Shown here one piece after another: positions 8,291 to 16,520 of a DNA stretch of 32,725 nucleotides. The DNA comes from an uncultured Oscillospiraceae bacterium. GTDB lineage: Bacteria; Bacillota_A; Clostridia; Oscillospirales; Oscillospiraceae. The position numbers and the translations under genes were made by a program. Numbering within the stretch: position 1 is the stretch's first letter; each line of letters begins with the position of its first letter. The stretch is taken from the NCBI GenBank assembly GCA_900754605.1, contig CAAEDK010000057.1, forward strand, positions 1 through 32,725. The letters are read 5' to 3'. Under the pieces are notes generated by a model that made no database searches, was not told the origin of the DNA, and saw only the letters and a list, made by a program, of their open reading frames with translations.

Positions 8291-9544
8291 TCAGACGTTC
8301 TGATAAAGTGGGTAACGGCCAGTGAGCTCCTTTACCTGAGCGCGAAGTGTGTTCACCTGAGACTCGAAGTCGCTCTGAGCGGCCTGGCAGATGAGCCGGC
8401 CTACCACCTTCATCTCTTCCTCGCGGAAGCCGCGGGAGGTGACGGCGGGGGTGCCCACCCGGATACCAGAGGTAACAAAGGGCTTCTCCGGGTCATTGGG
8501 GATGGCGTTTTTGTTTACGGTGATATAGACCTCGTCCAAGCGGCGCTCCATCTCCTTGCCGGTGAGGTGGGCAGGACGCAGATCCACCAGCATCAGGTGG
8601 TTGTCCGTTCCGCCGGACACCAGATCCAGCCCGCCTTCCATAATGGACTGGGCCAATACAGAGGCATTTTTCACGACCTGCTGCTGATAGGTCTTGAATT
8701 CAGGTTTGAGGGCCTCACCAAGAGCGACCGCCTTGGCGGCGATGATGTGCTCCAGAGGGCCGCCCTGGGAGCCGGGGAAGATGGCTGAGTTGAGCTTTTT
8801 GGCGATGTCCGGGTCATTGCACAGCAGCATCCCGCCACGGGGGCCCCGGAGGGTCTTATGAGTGGTGGTGGAGACCACATCGGCGTAGGGAACAGGGGAA
8901 GGGTGGCAGCCAGCGGCTACCAGCCCAGCGATATGGGCCATATCCACGAACAGATAAGCACCGACCTCGTGGGCGATGTCAGCGAATGTCTTGAAATCAA
9001 TGATTCTGGGATAGGCGGAGGCGCCGGCCAGGATCATGCGGGGCTTGTGTTTCCGGGCCAGATCCCGTACCTGGTCATAGTCAATGCGGCCGTCGGCACC
9101 CAGTCCATAGGCCACCATATTGTAGTTCTTGCCGGAGAAGTTGACAGGGGAGCCGTGGGTCAGGTGGCCGCCCTGGTCCAGGCTCATGCCCAACACAGTG
9201 TCCCCATGCTGGCACAGGGCCTGGTACACGGCGAAGTTGGCCTGGGCGCCGGAGTGGGGCTGGACATTGGCGTAGTTGGCGCCGAAGAGCTCCTTGGCCC
9301 GCTCGATGGCGATGTTCTCCACCACGTCCACGCACTGACAGCCGCCATAATAGCGTTTGCCAGGGTAACCTTCGGCGTACTTGTTCGTGAGAACGGTGCC
9401 GGCGGCGGCCAGAACGGAGGCGCTGACGATGTTCTCTGAAGCAATCAGTTCGATATTCTGCTGCTGACGATCATACTCGGCGCGGATGGCCTGTCCCACC
9501 TGTGGATCGGCGGCGGTGATAAAGTCCATGACTTCGTTAACCAT
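8291..9544 (-). CDS. glyA: Serine hydroxymethyltransferase
   Basis: Cytosolic PLP enzyme that interconverts serine and glycine with tetrahydrofolate, supplying one-carbon units. 417 residues, the normal bacterial size. Diagnostic segments are [10 protein letters not shown] (32-41), the [14 protein letters not shown] block (56-69), HSGAQAN (97-103), [12 protein letters not shown] (201-212) and the PLP-lysine motif [13 protein letters not shown] with Lys230. The ATG at 9544 has an AAGGAG ribosome site 8-9 bases upstream. A longer in-frame start at 9730 adds 62 residues without homology and lies upstream of the promoter, so it is rejected. Monocistronic, between its own promoter and terminator. 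Confidence 0.97.
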   Translation of the reverse strand: MVNEVMDFITAADPQVGQAIRAEYDRQQQNIELIASENIVSASVLAAAGTVLTNKYAEGYPGKRYYGGCQCVDVVENIAIERAKELFGANYANVQPHSGAQANFAVYQALCQHGDTVLGMSLDQGGHLTHGSPVNFSGKNYNMVAYGLGADGRIDYDQVRDLARKHKPRMILAGASAYPRIIDFKTFADIAHEVGAYLFVDMAHIAGLVAAGCHPSPVPYADVVSTTTHKTLRGPRGGMLLCNDPDIAKKLNSAIFPGSQGGPLEHIIAAKAVALGEALKPEFKTYQQQVVKNASVLAQSIMEGGLDLVSGGTDNHLMLVDLRPAHLTGKEMERRLDEVYITVNKNAIPNDPEKPFVTSGIRVGTPAVTSRGFREEEMKVVGRLICQAAQSDFESQVNTLRAQVKELTGRYPLYQNV

Positions 9545-9602
9545 GGGAAACACTCCTTTTTCTTTTGAGATCCGGCGCGGCTGCCGGTGGGGCTGTACCG
9601 TT

Positions 9603-9630
9603 ATTATATCAGATGCGGGGAAAATTACAA
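9603..9630 (-). promoter_or_regulatory. Promoter of glyA
   Basis: On the minus strand TTGTAA (9625-9630) and TATAAT (9603-9608) are 16 bp apart, with an extended TGA before the -10. The leader to the ATG is only about 50 bases, too short for a glycine or other riboswitch. Confidence 0.7.
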
Positions 9631-9735
9631 TGAGATTCTGTGGGAACGGATGGCAGTACGCTGGCGCTTTCTGTCCGGAGTGGATGGGGAAAATTTGTGG
9701 GAACAGAAGTTTCTCGTCGAAAAAATACACCGGAT

Positions 9736-9757
9736 GTGGTATACTCTATGCTATAAT
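9736..9757 (+). promoter_or_regulatory. Candidate promoter of nth
   Basis: An extended -10 TGGTATACT (9737-9745) is followed by a second -10-like TATAAT (9752-9757). Neither has a good -35 at the proper distance, so this is a weak call. It is the only promoter-like sequence before nth. Confidence 0.35.
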
Positions 9758-9811
9758 AAATTTGATTGCGCCAGTACCAGGCGCATATCCCGCCCAATGA
9801 GGTGTTATGAG

Positions 9812-10465
9812 ATGAAAACAAACGAAGCAGTCCGGAGCATTGTAAACGCCCTGAAGGTGCTCTACCCGGACGGGATCTGTTCCCTGAACTATGAAAAGGA
9901 CTATGAGCTGCTGTTCTCCGTGCGTCTGGCGGCCCAGTGCACCGACGAGCGGGTGAACAAGGTCACCCCCGCCCTGTATGCCCGCTTTCCCACCCTAGAG
10001 GACTTAGCTGGGGCCGATGTAGCCGAGGTGGAGCAGTACATCCACTCCACCGGCTTTTTTCGGGCCAAGGCCCGGGACATCGTGCTGGCCTCCCAAATGC
10101 TGCTGCGGGATTATGGAGGGAAAGTTCCCGGCACTATGGAGGAGCTGCTGAAGCTGCCAGGGGTAGGCCGTAAGACAGCCAACTTGATGTTGGGGGACGT
10201 GTTCCATGTGCCTGGTGTAGTGGTGGCGGATACCCACTGCATCCGCATTACTGGCCTGCTGGGCCTCACTGACGGCTCCAAGGACCCGGTGAAGGTAGAG
10301 ATGCAGCTGCGCCAGGTGCTCCCGCCGGAAGAGTCCAACGACTTCTGCCACCGGCTGGTGCTCCATGGCCGGGCGGTGTGCATCGCCCGGCGGCCCCAGT
10401 GTGAGCGCTGCACCCTGCGCCCCTGGTGCGACCACTTTGCAAAAAACGGCGTTCAGATGTCCTAA
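9812..10465 (+). CDS. nth: Endonuclease III (DNA glycosylase/AP lyase)
   Basis: Base-excision repair enzyme that removes oxidised pyrimidines and cleaves the AP site. 217 residues, typical. The helix-hairpin-helix and catalytic lysine are in LPGVGRKTA (Lys121), and the catalytic aspartate is in VVADTHC (Asp140). The C-terminal [4Fe-4S] loop is complete: C190-X6-C197-X2-C200-X5-C206. The ATG at 9812 is preceded by TGAGGTG; an upstream extension to 9587 is not supported by the family. It is first in a plus-strand run of genes with short gaps. Confidence 0.96.
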   Translation: MKTNEAVRSIVNALKVLYPDGICSLNYEKDYELLFSVRLAAQCTDERVNKVTPALYARFPTLEDLAGADVAEVEQYIHSTGFFRAKARDIVLASQMLLRDYGGKVPGTMEELLKLPGVGRKTANLMLGDVFHVPGVVVADTHCIRITGLLGLTDGSKDPVKVEMQLRQVLPPEESNDFCHRLVLHGRAVCIARRPQCERCTLRPWCDHFAKNGVQMS

Positions 10466-10494
10466 ACGGACGGGACAGAGAGGAGATGAGGAAG

Positions 10495-10899
10495 ATGCCG
10501 GTCAATTATGATCCTTATGGCTTCAACAGCTTTGACATGATGTTCGAGATCGTCCCGGTCATCGTTGCAGTTGGGTTTGTCGTTGGACTGGGTATGGTGG
10601 TATTCAACGCCGTCCAGGGGGCTTCCCAGTGGAAGAAGAACAATGCCTCCCCGGTGCTGACTGTGGAGGCGGAGGTGGTGACCAAGCGGCTGGATGTTCA
10701 GACCTGGCACCACGCCGGGGACGAGCACAGCATGGGGCACACCTCTAGCCGGACTGATTACTACGCCACTTTCCAGGTGGAGAGCGGAGACCGGATGGAG
10801 TTCCAGGTCCCCGACAGGGAGTACGGCTTTCTGGTAGAGGGGGACCGGGGGCGGCTGACCTTCCAGGGAACTCGCTACCAGGGCTTTCAGAGAATATAA
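10495..10899 (+). CDS. DUF2500 membrane-anchored protein
   Basis: A 134-residue protein with one N-terminal transmembrane helix (about 18-40, IVPVIVAVGFVVGLGMVVF). The DUF2500 domain after it includes VTKRLDVQTW, TDYYATFQV, DREYGFLVEGDRGRLTFQGTRY. This matches the family well from memory; its function is unknown. The start at 10495 (MPVNYD) is chosen because AGAGGAG lies 9 bases upstream. The gene is 29 bases after nth and 15 before the next gene, probably one transcript. Confidence 0.85.
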   Translation: MPVNYDPYGFNSFDMMFEIVPVIVAVGFVVGLGMVVFNAVQGASQWKKNNASPVLTVEAEVVTKRLDVQTWHHAGDEHSMGHTSSRTDYYATFQVESGDRMEFQVPDREYGFLVEGDRGRLTFQGTRYQGFQRI

Positions 10900-10914
10900 G
10901 AGGAGTACACCGGA

Positions 10915-11571
10915 GTGAAACAGAGAATGCGGTGGGTCCTCTACACGCTGGGGATGCTGGTGCTGGCGCTGGGGCTGACCCTAAACACAAAGACGGGGCT
11001 TGGGGTGTCCCCTATCATCTCCGTGGCCTTTGGAGTATCTGAGATCTGGGGATTAAACTTTGGAGATATGACCTTTCTGCTCTATGGCCTGTGCGTGGCC
11101 GGACAGATCGTACTGCGGAGGGGGCAAGGATGGCTGACCGACCTGCTTCAGCTCCCACTCAGCCTGGCGTTCAGCCGGATGCTCAATGTGTATAGTGCAG
11201 CCATCCCCTACCGCTGCGAGGTGCACAGTTTTTGGGAGAATGTTCTAGTACTGGCGGCGGCGATCCTGCTGACCGGCATCGGAGCGGCCGTGACAGTGAA
11301 TATGCGCCTGATCCCCAATCCGGGGGATGGAATCGTGGCGGCGGTGGCCGAGCGGCTGGGCCGGGACCAGGGCTTTGGAAAGAATTTGGTGGATCTGTGC
11401 TGCGTGGCGCTGACCTGTGTCCTCAGTCTGGCGGCATCGGGCCGTGTGGTAGGCGTGGGGCTTGGAACTGTGGCCGCCATGGTATGCGTAGGCCGGGTCA
11501 TCGCTCTGGTCAACTGGCTGGGACGGAACTGGATGTGTGCTGCCGCCGGGCTGATCCCAGCGGCCCAGTGA
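10915..11571 (+). CDS. YczE/YitT-like integral membrane protein
   Basis: A 218-residue protein with about five hydrophobic helices starting at residues 7, 42, 67, 105 and 158. The N-terminal LGMLVLALGLTLNTKTGLGVSPI and the later MRLIPNPGDGIVAAVAERLG resemble the YczE/YyaS/YitT family (DUF6198 group), whose substrate is not established. It starts with GTG at 10915, supported by AGGAG 9 bases upstream. It is in the same direction and tight spacing as DUF2500 and rarA. Confidence 0.75.
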   Translation: MKQRMRWVLYTLGMLVLALGLTLNTKTGLGVSPIISVAFGVSEIWGLNFGDMTFLLYGLCVAGQIVLRRGQGWLTDLLQLPLSLAFSRMLNVYSAAIPYRCEVHSFWENVLVLAAAILLTGIGAAVTVNMRLIPNPGDGIVAAVAERLGRDQGFGKNLVDLCCVALTCVLSLAASGRVVGVGLGTVAAMVCVGRVIALVNWLGRNWMCAAAGLIPAAQ

Positions 11572-11589
11572 CTGAGAGGAGAATGAAGC

Positions 11590-12852
11590 ATGGCCTATCG
11601 GCCTTTGGCGGATGAGATCCGCCCCAAAAATCTGGATGAGGTGGTGGGGCAGAGGCATATCCTGGGACAGGATGGGTTGCTCCGCCGGATCATTGAGAGC
11701 GGGGAGATCCCGAACCTGATCTTTTACGGCCCATCCGGAACAGGAAAGACCACAGTAGCGAATATTATCGCCCAGCGGACCAACCGCCCCCTCCACCGGC
11801 TCAACGCCACCACTGCCTCCATCAGCGACATCAAGGACATCATCGCTGATATTGGTACTCTGTTGGCTCCGGATGGGGTGTTGCTTTACCTGGACGAGAT
11901 CCAGTATTTTAATAAGAAGCAGCAGCAGTCCCTGCTGGAGTTTATGGAGAACGGGAAGATCACCCTGATCGCCTCTACCACGGAGAACCCGTTTTTCTAT
12001 GTGTTTGGGGCGGTGCTGTCCCGGTCCACTGTGTTTGAATTCAAGCAGATCACCGCGGAGGACGCCCTCCCTGCCGTAGACCGGGGGGTGGCTATTCTGG
12101 AGGAACGGATGGGTGGGCGGCTGACTCTGGAGGAGGGGGTGCGGGAGCATATCGCCTCTGCCTGCGGAGGGGACATCCGAAAGGCCATGAACGCCCTGGA
12201 GCTGCTGGCCTCCGCCGCCCGCCGGGAGAATGGGACGCTGTGTATCACTCTGGAGGATGCCCGGACAGCGGCTCAGAAGTCTGCTATGCGCTATGACCGG
12301 GAGGGGGACAGCCACTTTGATATTGCCTCCGCCCTGATGAAATCCCTTCGAGGCTCCGACCCGGATGCGGCAGTCCACTATCTGGCCCGGCTGCTGGAGG
12401 CAGGGGACATGGTCACCGCCATCCGGCGGCTGCTGTGCTCGGCCAGCGAGGATGTTGGACTGGCCTATCCCCAAGCGGTGCCCATCGTGAAGGCCTGTGT
12501 GGACAGCGCTCTCCAGCTGGGCCTGCCGGAGGCGCGGCTGCCCCTGGCGGAGGCTGCCATACTGCTGGCCACCTGGCCCAAGTCCAACAGCGCCTATCAG
12601 GCCATCGCCGGAGCCCAGGCGGACGTGCGGGCTGGACGGGCCGGGGACATTCCCCGGGAGCTCCAGAACGTCCATGCTGACTCGGCGGGTCTGGAGCGGG
12701 AGCAGGGCTACCGCTATCCACATGACTATCCGGGCCACTGGGTCCGACAGCAGTATCTGCCGGATAATCTGAAAAATCGGAAATATTACCAGTACGGTGA
12801 CAACAAGACAGAGCAGGCTGCCCGCCGCTACTGGGAGGAAATCAAAAAATAG
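11590..12852 (+). CDS. rarA: Replication-associated recombination protein RarA/MgsA (AAA+ ATPase)
   Basis: A 420-residue AAA+ ATPase related to clamp loaders and RuvB that acts at stalled replication forks. It has Walker A GPSGTGKTT (47-55), Walker B LYLDEIQ (99-104) followed by the characteristic FNKKQQQSLLEFME, sensor 1 ASTTENPFF, and the C-terminal MgsA segment with AYPQAVPIVKACVDSALQLGLPEARLP split over two helices. Length and motifs are normal. The ATG at 11590 has AGAGGAG 8 bases upstream. Confidence 0.95.
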   Translation: MAYRPLADEIRPKNLDEVVGQRHILGQDGLLRRIIESGEIPNLIFYGPSGTGKTTVANIIAQRTNRPLHRLNATTASISDIKDIIADIGTLLAPDGVLLYLDEIQYFNKKQQQSLLEFMENGKITLIASTTENPFFYVFGAVLSRSTVFEFKQITAEDALPAVDRGVAILEERMGGRLTLEEGVREHIASACGGDIRKAMNALELLASAARRENGTLCITLEDARTAAQKSAMRYDREGDSHFDIASALMKSLRGSDPDAAVHYLARLLEAGDMVTAIRRLLCSASEDVGLAYPQAVPIVKACVDSALQLGLPEARLPLAEAAILLATWPKSNSAYQAIAGAQADVRAGRAGDIPRELQNVHADSAGLEREQGYRYPHDYPGHWVRQQYLPDNLKNRKYYQYGDNKTEQAARRYWEEIKK

Positions 12853-12909
12853 GGGTGTACACTGTGCACTCCTACACACATCACCCATCAACGAAAGGAA
12901 GGAAAACCC

Positions 12910-13599
12910 ATGGAAGCCATTCGCATCCTGGTGGTGGAGGATGATCCGGACATCAACCAGCTGCTGTGTACCATTATGAGCGACGCGGGCTATCAGTGCC
13001 AGCCGGCCTTCTCTGGCAGTGAAGCTATGCTTTGGGCCGAGCGGGAGCGCTTCGACTTGGTGCTGCTGGATCTGATGCTTCCCGGCCTCACTGGGGAGGA
13101 ATTCATCACTCGCATCCGCCGGGGCAGGACCATGCCCATCATTGTCCTGTCCGCCAAGGCAGGACTGGAAGACAAGGTCAATGTTCTGCGGCTTGGGGCG
13201 GACGATTTTATCCCAAAGCCCTTTGACAATCTGGAGGTGCTGGCCCGGGTGGAGGCCCAGTTGCGCCGGGTTCAGAAGTTTTCTGCCCCCCCGGAGCGGA
13301 GGCAGTTTGTCTGCGGCGATCTGATCCTGGATCGGGAGGAGTTCTCCGTTATTGCTGGGGGCGAGCCGGTGGTGCTTACGGCCCGGGAGTTTGAGATTCT
13401 AGCCCTGCTGATGGAGTATCCAAAGCGGGTATTTACTCGGGAGCAGATTTACCAGCATGTATGGGGCGAGGAGTACTTTGGAGATGATAACACTGTCAAC
13501 GTCCATATCAGCAATTTGCGGGCCAAGCTGGGCAGGGTCAGCGACCGTGAATATATCAAGACCGTCTGGGGCATCGGGTTCAAGATGGCGGAGCCCTGA
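12910..13599 (+). CDS. OmpR-family response regulator, no adjacent kinase
   Basis: A 229-residue two-component transcription factor. The receiver domain (1-120) has the acidic pair D11/D12, phospho-acceptor D54 in LVLLDLMLPG, S81 and K103 in IPKPF. The C-terminal winged helix (about 130-228) shows LTAREFEILALLMEYP, FTREQIYQHVWG and DDNTVNVHISNLRAKLG. All key residues are present, so it should be phosphorylated, yet no histidine kinase is next to it. The following Cdd1-like gene starts 5 bases after its stop. An AAGGAAGG ribosome site precedes the ATG. The target is not known; the phased repeats at 8099-8138 are one candidate of the right type. Confidence 0.94.
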   Translation: MEAIRILVVEDDPDINQLLCTIMSDAGYQCQPAFSGSEAMLWAERERFDLVLLDLMLPGLTGEEFITRIRRGRTMPIIVLSAKAGLEDKVNVLRLGADDFIPKPFDNLEVLARVEAQLRRVQKFSAPPERRQFVCGDLILDREEFSVIAGGEPVVLTAREFEILALLMEYPKRVFTREQIYQHVWGEEYFGDDNTVNVHISNLRAKLGRVSDREYIKTVWGIGFKMAEP

Positions 13600-13604
13600 C
13601 GAAT

Positions 13605-13883
13605 ATGGGCGAGTTGAGAAGAATCCCGGGAATCGGGGTTGAGGGTGAGAGAGACCTGTTAGAACTGGGTTACACCACCATCCAGTCTCTGGTGGGGGCG
13701 GATCCGGAAGAGATGTACGCCCGGGAATGCGCCCGGAAGGGTGTGCATGTAGACCGCTGTGTGCTATATGTGTACCGCTGCGCGGTTTATTATGCGTCCA
13801 CCCCACAGCCAGACCCGGAGAAGCTGAAGTGGTGGGCATGGAAGGATGGAGGGGAGAAAAACAGTGGACATCCATGTGAATGA
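13605..13883 (+). CDS. Cdd1-like helix-hairpin-helix protein
   Basis: A 92-residue protein matching the Pathogenicity-locus (Cdd1) family. An HhH-like motif (LRRIPGIGVEGERDLLELGYTTIQSL in parts, residues 4-29) is followed by a conserved Cys/Tyr region (VDRCVLYVYRCAVYY, 48-62) and a C-terminal KLKWWAWKD. The HhH suggests nucleic-acid binding; the physiological role is unknown. Its start lies 5 bases after the response-regulator stop, and its end overlaps the DUF951 start by 20 bases, so all three are likely co-expressed. Confidence 0.82.
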   Translation: MGELRRIPGIGVEGERDLLELGYTTIQSLVGADPEEMYARECARKGVHVDRCVLYVYRCAVYYASTPQPDPEKLKWWAWKDGGEKNSGHPCE

Positions 13884-14061
13884 TATTTTGAAGATGAAAA
13901 AGTCTCATCCCTGCGGCAGCCAGGAGTGGCTGGTGCTTCGGGTGGGGATGGATTTCAAGATGCGGTGTCAGGGCTGCGGCCATGAGGTGATGCTCCCACG
14001 GAGCAAGGCGGAAAAGAATATCCGCAAGGTGTTCCGGGACGGCGAGCTGGTGGAAGTTTAG
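13864..14061 (+). CDS. DUF951 small protein
   Basis: A 65-residue protein typical of DUF951. It has DIHVNDILKMKKSHPCGS, EWLVLRVGMDFKMRC and QGCGHEVMLPRSKAEKNIRK. Three cysteines (the SHPC and CQGC positions) suggest a small metal-binding fold. A GTG start at 13864 is chosen because GGAGGGGAG lies 7 bases upstream and the family starts here. It overlaps the end of the Cdd1-like gene. The family is common in Firmicutes, with unknown function. Confidence 0.85.
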   Translation: MDIHVNDILKMKKSHPCGSQEWLVLRVGMDFKMRCQGCGHEVMLPRSKAEKNIRKVFRDGELVEV

Positions 14062-14123
14062 AGTCCTGCGGACTAGCCAAAGCCGGTTTATAAAACAGGA
14101 ACCATGAGAAAGGAAGAGCGACT

Positions 14124-15002
14124 ATGCGATATGACAGCGACGTATTGTACCGTCCACCAGGGGAGTGGAAAAGCTACCTGCTCCAGTGCACCATCGGGTG
14201 TTCGTACAATAAATGTACCTTCTGCGCCATGTACAAGGGCAAGCAATTTCGAATCCGTCCGGTAGAGGAGATCTTAGAGGATATCGATATGGCCCGGGAC
14301 TATTATGGCCCCGGTCTGCGGCGGGTGTTCCTGATGGACGGGGATGCCGTCATCATGAAAACGGAGGATTTACTGAAGATCCTGCACAAGCTGTACCGCA
14401 CCTTCCCAGCCCTGGAGAAGGTGACCACCTACGCCGGGCCCCGGAGCACCCTGGCCAAGAGCCCGGAGGAGCTGCGGGCCATCCGGGAGGCCGGATTGAA
14501 CCGGGCCTATTTGGGGGTGGAGAGCGGCAGCGACGCCGTGCTCAAGGCCATCAATAAGGGGGTCACTGCCGCCCAGATGCTGGAAGCGGGGCAGAAGCTG
14601 GTGGCCGCCGGCTTCGACCTGTGGGCCATCATTATCATGGGCCTCACCGGCCAGGACGGGGACTGGGAGGAGCACATCCTGTCCACCGCCGGGATGATCA
14701 ATGAGATGCGGCCCCGCCACCTGTCCGCCATGACCTTCGCCCCCGCCAAGGGCACCCCCTTGGGGGAGGACGTGCTGGCCGGGCGCTTTCAGGTCTGCAC
14801 CCCGGACCAGATTTTGGAGGAGTGCCGGCTGCTGATCGAGCATCTGGACGTAGACCCCCTCCACTTCACCAGCAACCACGCCTCTAACTACCTGCCCCTA
14901 AAGGGCGGCCTGCCGGAGGACCGGGAGAAGTTTCTCTCCCTGCTGGACGAGGCTCTGGCTGGAAAAATCCGCTTGCGAAAGACCTTGAATCGGGGAATTT
15001 AA
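14124..15002 (+). CDS. Radical SAM protein
   Basis: A 292-residue radical SAM enzyme of the COG1032-like group. The cluster segment CTIGCSYNKCTFC (22-34) gives a C-X4-C-X2-C ligand set, one residue longer than the classic C-X3-C-X2-C. The FCAMYKGKQFRIRP continuation is characteristic of this subgroup as I remember it. The TIM-barrel elements RVFLMDGDAVIM, YLGVESGSDAVLKAINKG and IIIMGLTGQ follow. The reaction is unknown. The ATG at 14124 has AGGAAG 7-8 bases upstream. A 62-base gap separates it from DUF951. A terminator follows the stop. Confidence 0.88.
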   Translation: MRYDSDVLYRPPGEWKSYLLQCTIGCSYNKCTFCAMYKGKQFRIRPVEEILEDIDMARDYYGPGLRRVFLMDGDAVIMKTEDLLKILHKLYRTFPALEKVTTYAGPRSTLAKSPEELRAIREAGLNRAYLGVESGSDAVLKAINKGVTAAQMLEAGQKLVAAGFDLWAIIIMGLTGQDGDWEEHILSTAGMINEMRPRHLSAMTFAPAKGTPLGEDVLAGRFQVCTPDQILEECRLLIEHLDVDPLHFTSNHASNYLPLKGGLPEDREKFLSLLDEALAGKIRLRKTLNRGI

Positions 15003-15021
15003 GCCATAGAGACAAACAACA

Positions 15022-15060
15022 GAGCGCGGAAGCAGCGTAGATCTGCTTCCGCGCTCCTTT
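15022..15060. terminator. Bidirectional terminator between convergent genes
   Basis: A perfect 14-bp stem (15022-15035 with 15043-15056) has a 7-base loop. It is followed by CTTTGG on the plus side and TGTTGTTTGT on the minus side. It serves the radical SAM gene (+) and the SLH gene (-). Confidence 0.8.
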
Positions 15061-15078
15061 GGTTGAGATGGGGCTGTC

Positions 15079-16386
15079 TTACCAGGGCAGCCAGCTGCGC
15101 GCCTCTCGGGCATCGAGTACATCCAGGGCACCGTCCAAAAGATCTGCTGCGGAGGCCCGGGTCAGGGGCTCAGACAGGGCGGCAGAGGTGGACTGGTCCG
15201 GAGTGAGTACCCCGGAGGCGGCTAGATTGGCGGCTGCCTGACCGGCCCAATGTCCCTGCACAGAGAGCCCAGCGGCCTCCAAGGGGACGTCTGCCATATT
15301 CAGAAGGCGGTTCAGCATCACAGTGGCCTCACCACAGGTGATGTCTGTTCCAGCGGCGAACACGGGGGCGCCGGTGGGGGCACGCTCTCCCTGGATGACC
15401 CCAGCCTTTAAGGCGGAGGAGACGTTCCCCTTGGCCCAGGTTGGGATGGCCTCATCATCGGAGAAGCCGGTCACAGTCACATCCTCCATTGGCTCAAGCC
15501 CAGTGGCATCCATGGCTAGAGCGAGAAATTCTGCCCGGGAGACGGTCTGATCCGGTTGGAAGAAATAGCGTTCGCCATGGGACTCCCCTACCAGGATGCC
15601 CTCCTCTGCCAGGCGGATGGCCGCCTTGTGGGCGGCGCTGCCTTCCAGATCGGCATAAGTCACCTTGGTGTCTGGTTTTTTAATGCGTAGAGTCACCTTG
15701 GCCTCGGGTGAGGTATTCCCTGCCTGGTCCAGCGCCACATAGGTGAAAGAGTCCTTGCCTGTCTTGTTCTCATAGGGGGTATAGACGAACCGGGCGGAGC
15801 CATCCTCCGACAGCTCCACCGCACCCCGGGCTGGAGTGGAGGTGAGCTGGAAGGTGAGGGTGTCTCCCTCCCCGTCCACCGCATCAAAGTAGCCAGTGAT
15901 GGCGATATTCTGATAGGTGGACAATTCCATATTCCGGGCAATGGGTGGGGCGTTGCTCTCGTCCAGAAGGTACAGAGTGACCGTGGTCTCCTTTCCGGTA
16001 GAGGTTCCATCTGTAAAGGTGGGCAGGAAGGTGAAGGAGGCAGTGGAGATTCCAGGGGTAGGGAGTGACTGGAACGTCAGCCCGGACAGGGCAGAGGCGT
16101 TTACCACTGCGCCCTGGGTGAGAAGCTGGCCTCCCACAGTGAGTACACCAGCCTTGGGATCTGGGAGGGTGGTAAGGGTGATGGAGGAAAGGTCGGAGGA
16201 ACGAAAATCCTCCTGGGAGAAGGTGATGGAACTTCCTGCCAAGGTGTTTTTGGAAAAGTCGGCGACCTCTGCGGGAGCGTCCTGTTTTTTTTGCCAGAAA
16301 AATGCGGAGGCAGGAGTGGACATGGTACCTACCAGCACTAGGGCCAGCAGAGGGGCCAGCCTGCGGGGGAAGGAGAAGTGCTTCAA
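15079..16386 (-). CDS. SLH-domain surface protein with Ig-like (cadherin-type) domain
   Basis: A 435-residue exported protein. A signal peptide (RRLAPLLALVLVGTMSTPASA, shown in part; cleavage near 28) precedes a region of about 100 residues. A bacterial Ig/cadherin-like domain comes next (about 150-235, with NIAITGYFDAVDGEGDTL and KTGKDSFTYVALD in its strands). The C-terminus carries two to three SLH repeats (about 245-425; SRAEFLALAM and GEATVMLNRLL mark them). It is probably anchored to the wall through the C-terminal SLH region. The ATG at 16386 has AAAGGAGGT at ideal spacing. It appears to be monocistronic. Confidence 0.85.
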   Translation of the reverse strand: MKHFSFPRRLAPLLALVLVGTMSTPASAFFWQKKQDAPAEVADFSKNTLAGSSITFSQEDFRSSDLSSITLTTLPDPKAGVLTVGGQLLTQGAVVNASALSGLTFQSLPTPGISTASFTFLPTFTDGTSTGKETTVTLYLLDESNAPPIARNMELSTYQNIAITGYFDAVDGEGDTLTFQLTSTPARGAVELSEDGSARFVYTPYENKTGKDSFTYVALDQAGNTSPEAKVTLRIKKPDTKVTYADLEGSAAHKAAIRLAEEGILVGESHGERYFFQPDQTVSRAEFLALAMDATGLEPMEDVTVTGFSDDEAIPTWAKGNVSSALKAGVIQGERAPTGAPVFAAGTDITCGEATVMLNRLLNMADVPLEAAGLSVQGHWAGQAAANLAASGVLTPDQSTSAALSEPLTRASAADLLDGALDVLDAREARSWLPW

Positions 16387-16461
16387 TGAGATGACCTCCT
16401 TTGATGGGTTGGATATACTGAGGATACCTATAGCCTGCGCCCGAAAGATCAGATTATACAG

Positions 16462-16503
16462 GAAAAAAACGGACAGGCCGGCCTTTCATGGCCGGTCTGT
16501 CCG
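16462..16503 (-). terminator. Rho-independent terminator of the nhaC-like gene
   Basis: A 14-bp stem with one imperfect pair (16470-16483 with 16490-16503) is followed on the minus strand by a run of seven T (complement of 16463-16469). It lies 18 bases after the antiporter stop. Confidence 0.9.
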
Positions 16504-16520
16504 GAATTTGGTGCGATGCT

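Noticed and set aside
9545..9602. Glycine or folate-type riboswitch before glyA
   Set aside because: The predicted leader is only about 50 bases and shows no conserved riboswitch core.
11245..12891. 548-codon open frame on the minus strand across the YczE-like gene and rarA
   Set aside because: It overlaps two confidently identified plus-strand genes; its translation has low-complexity His/Gln/Gly character and no domain.
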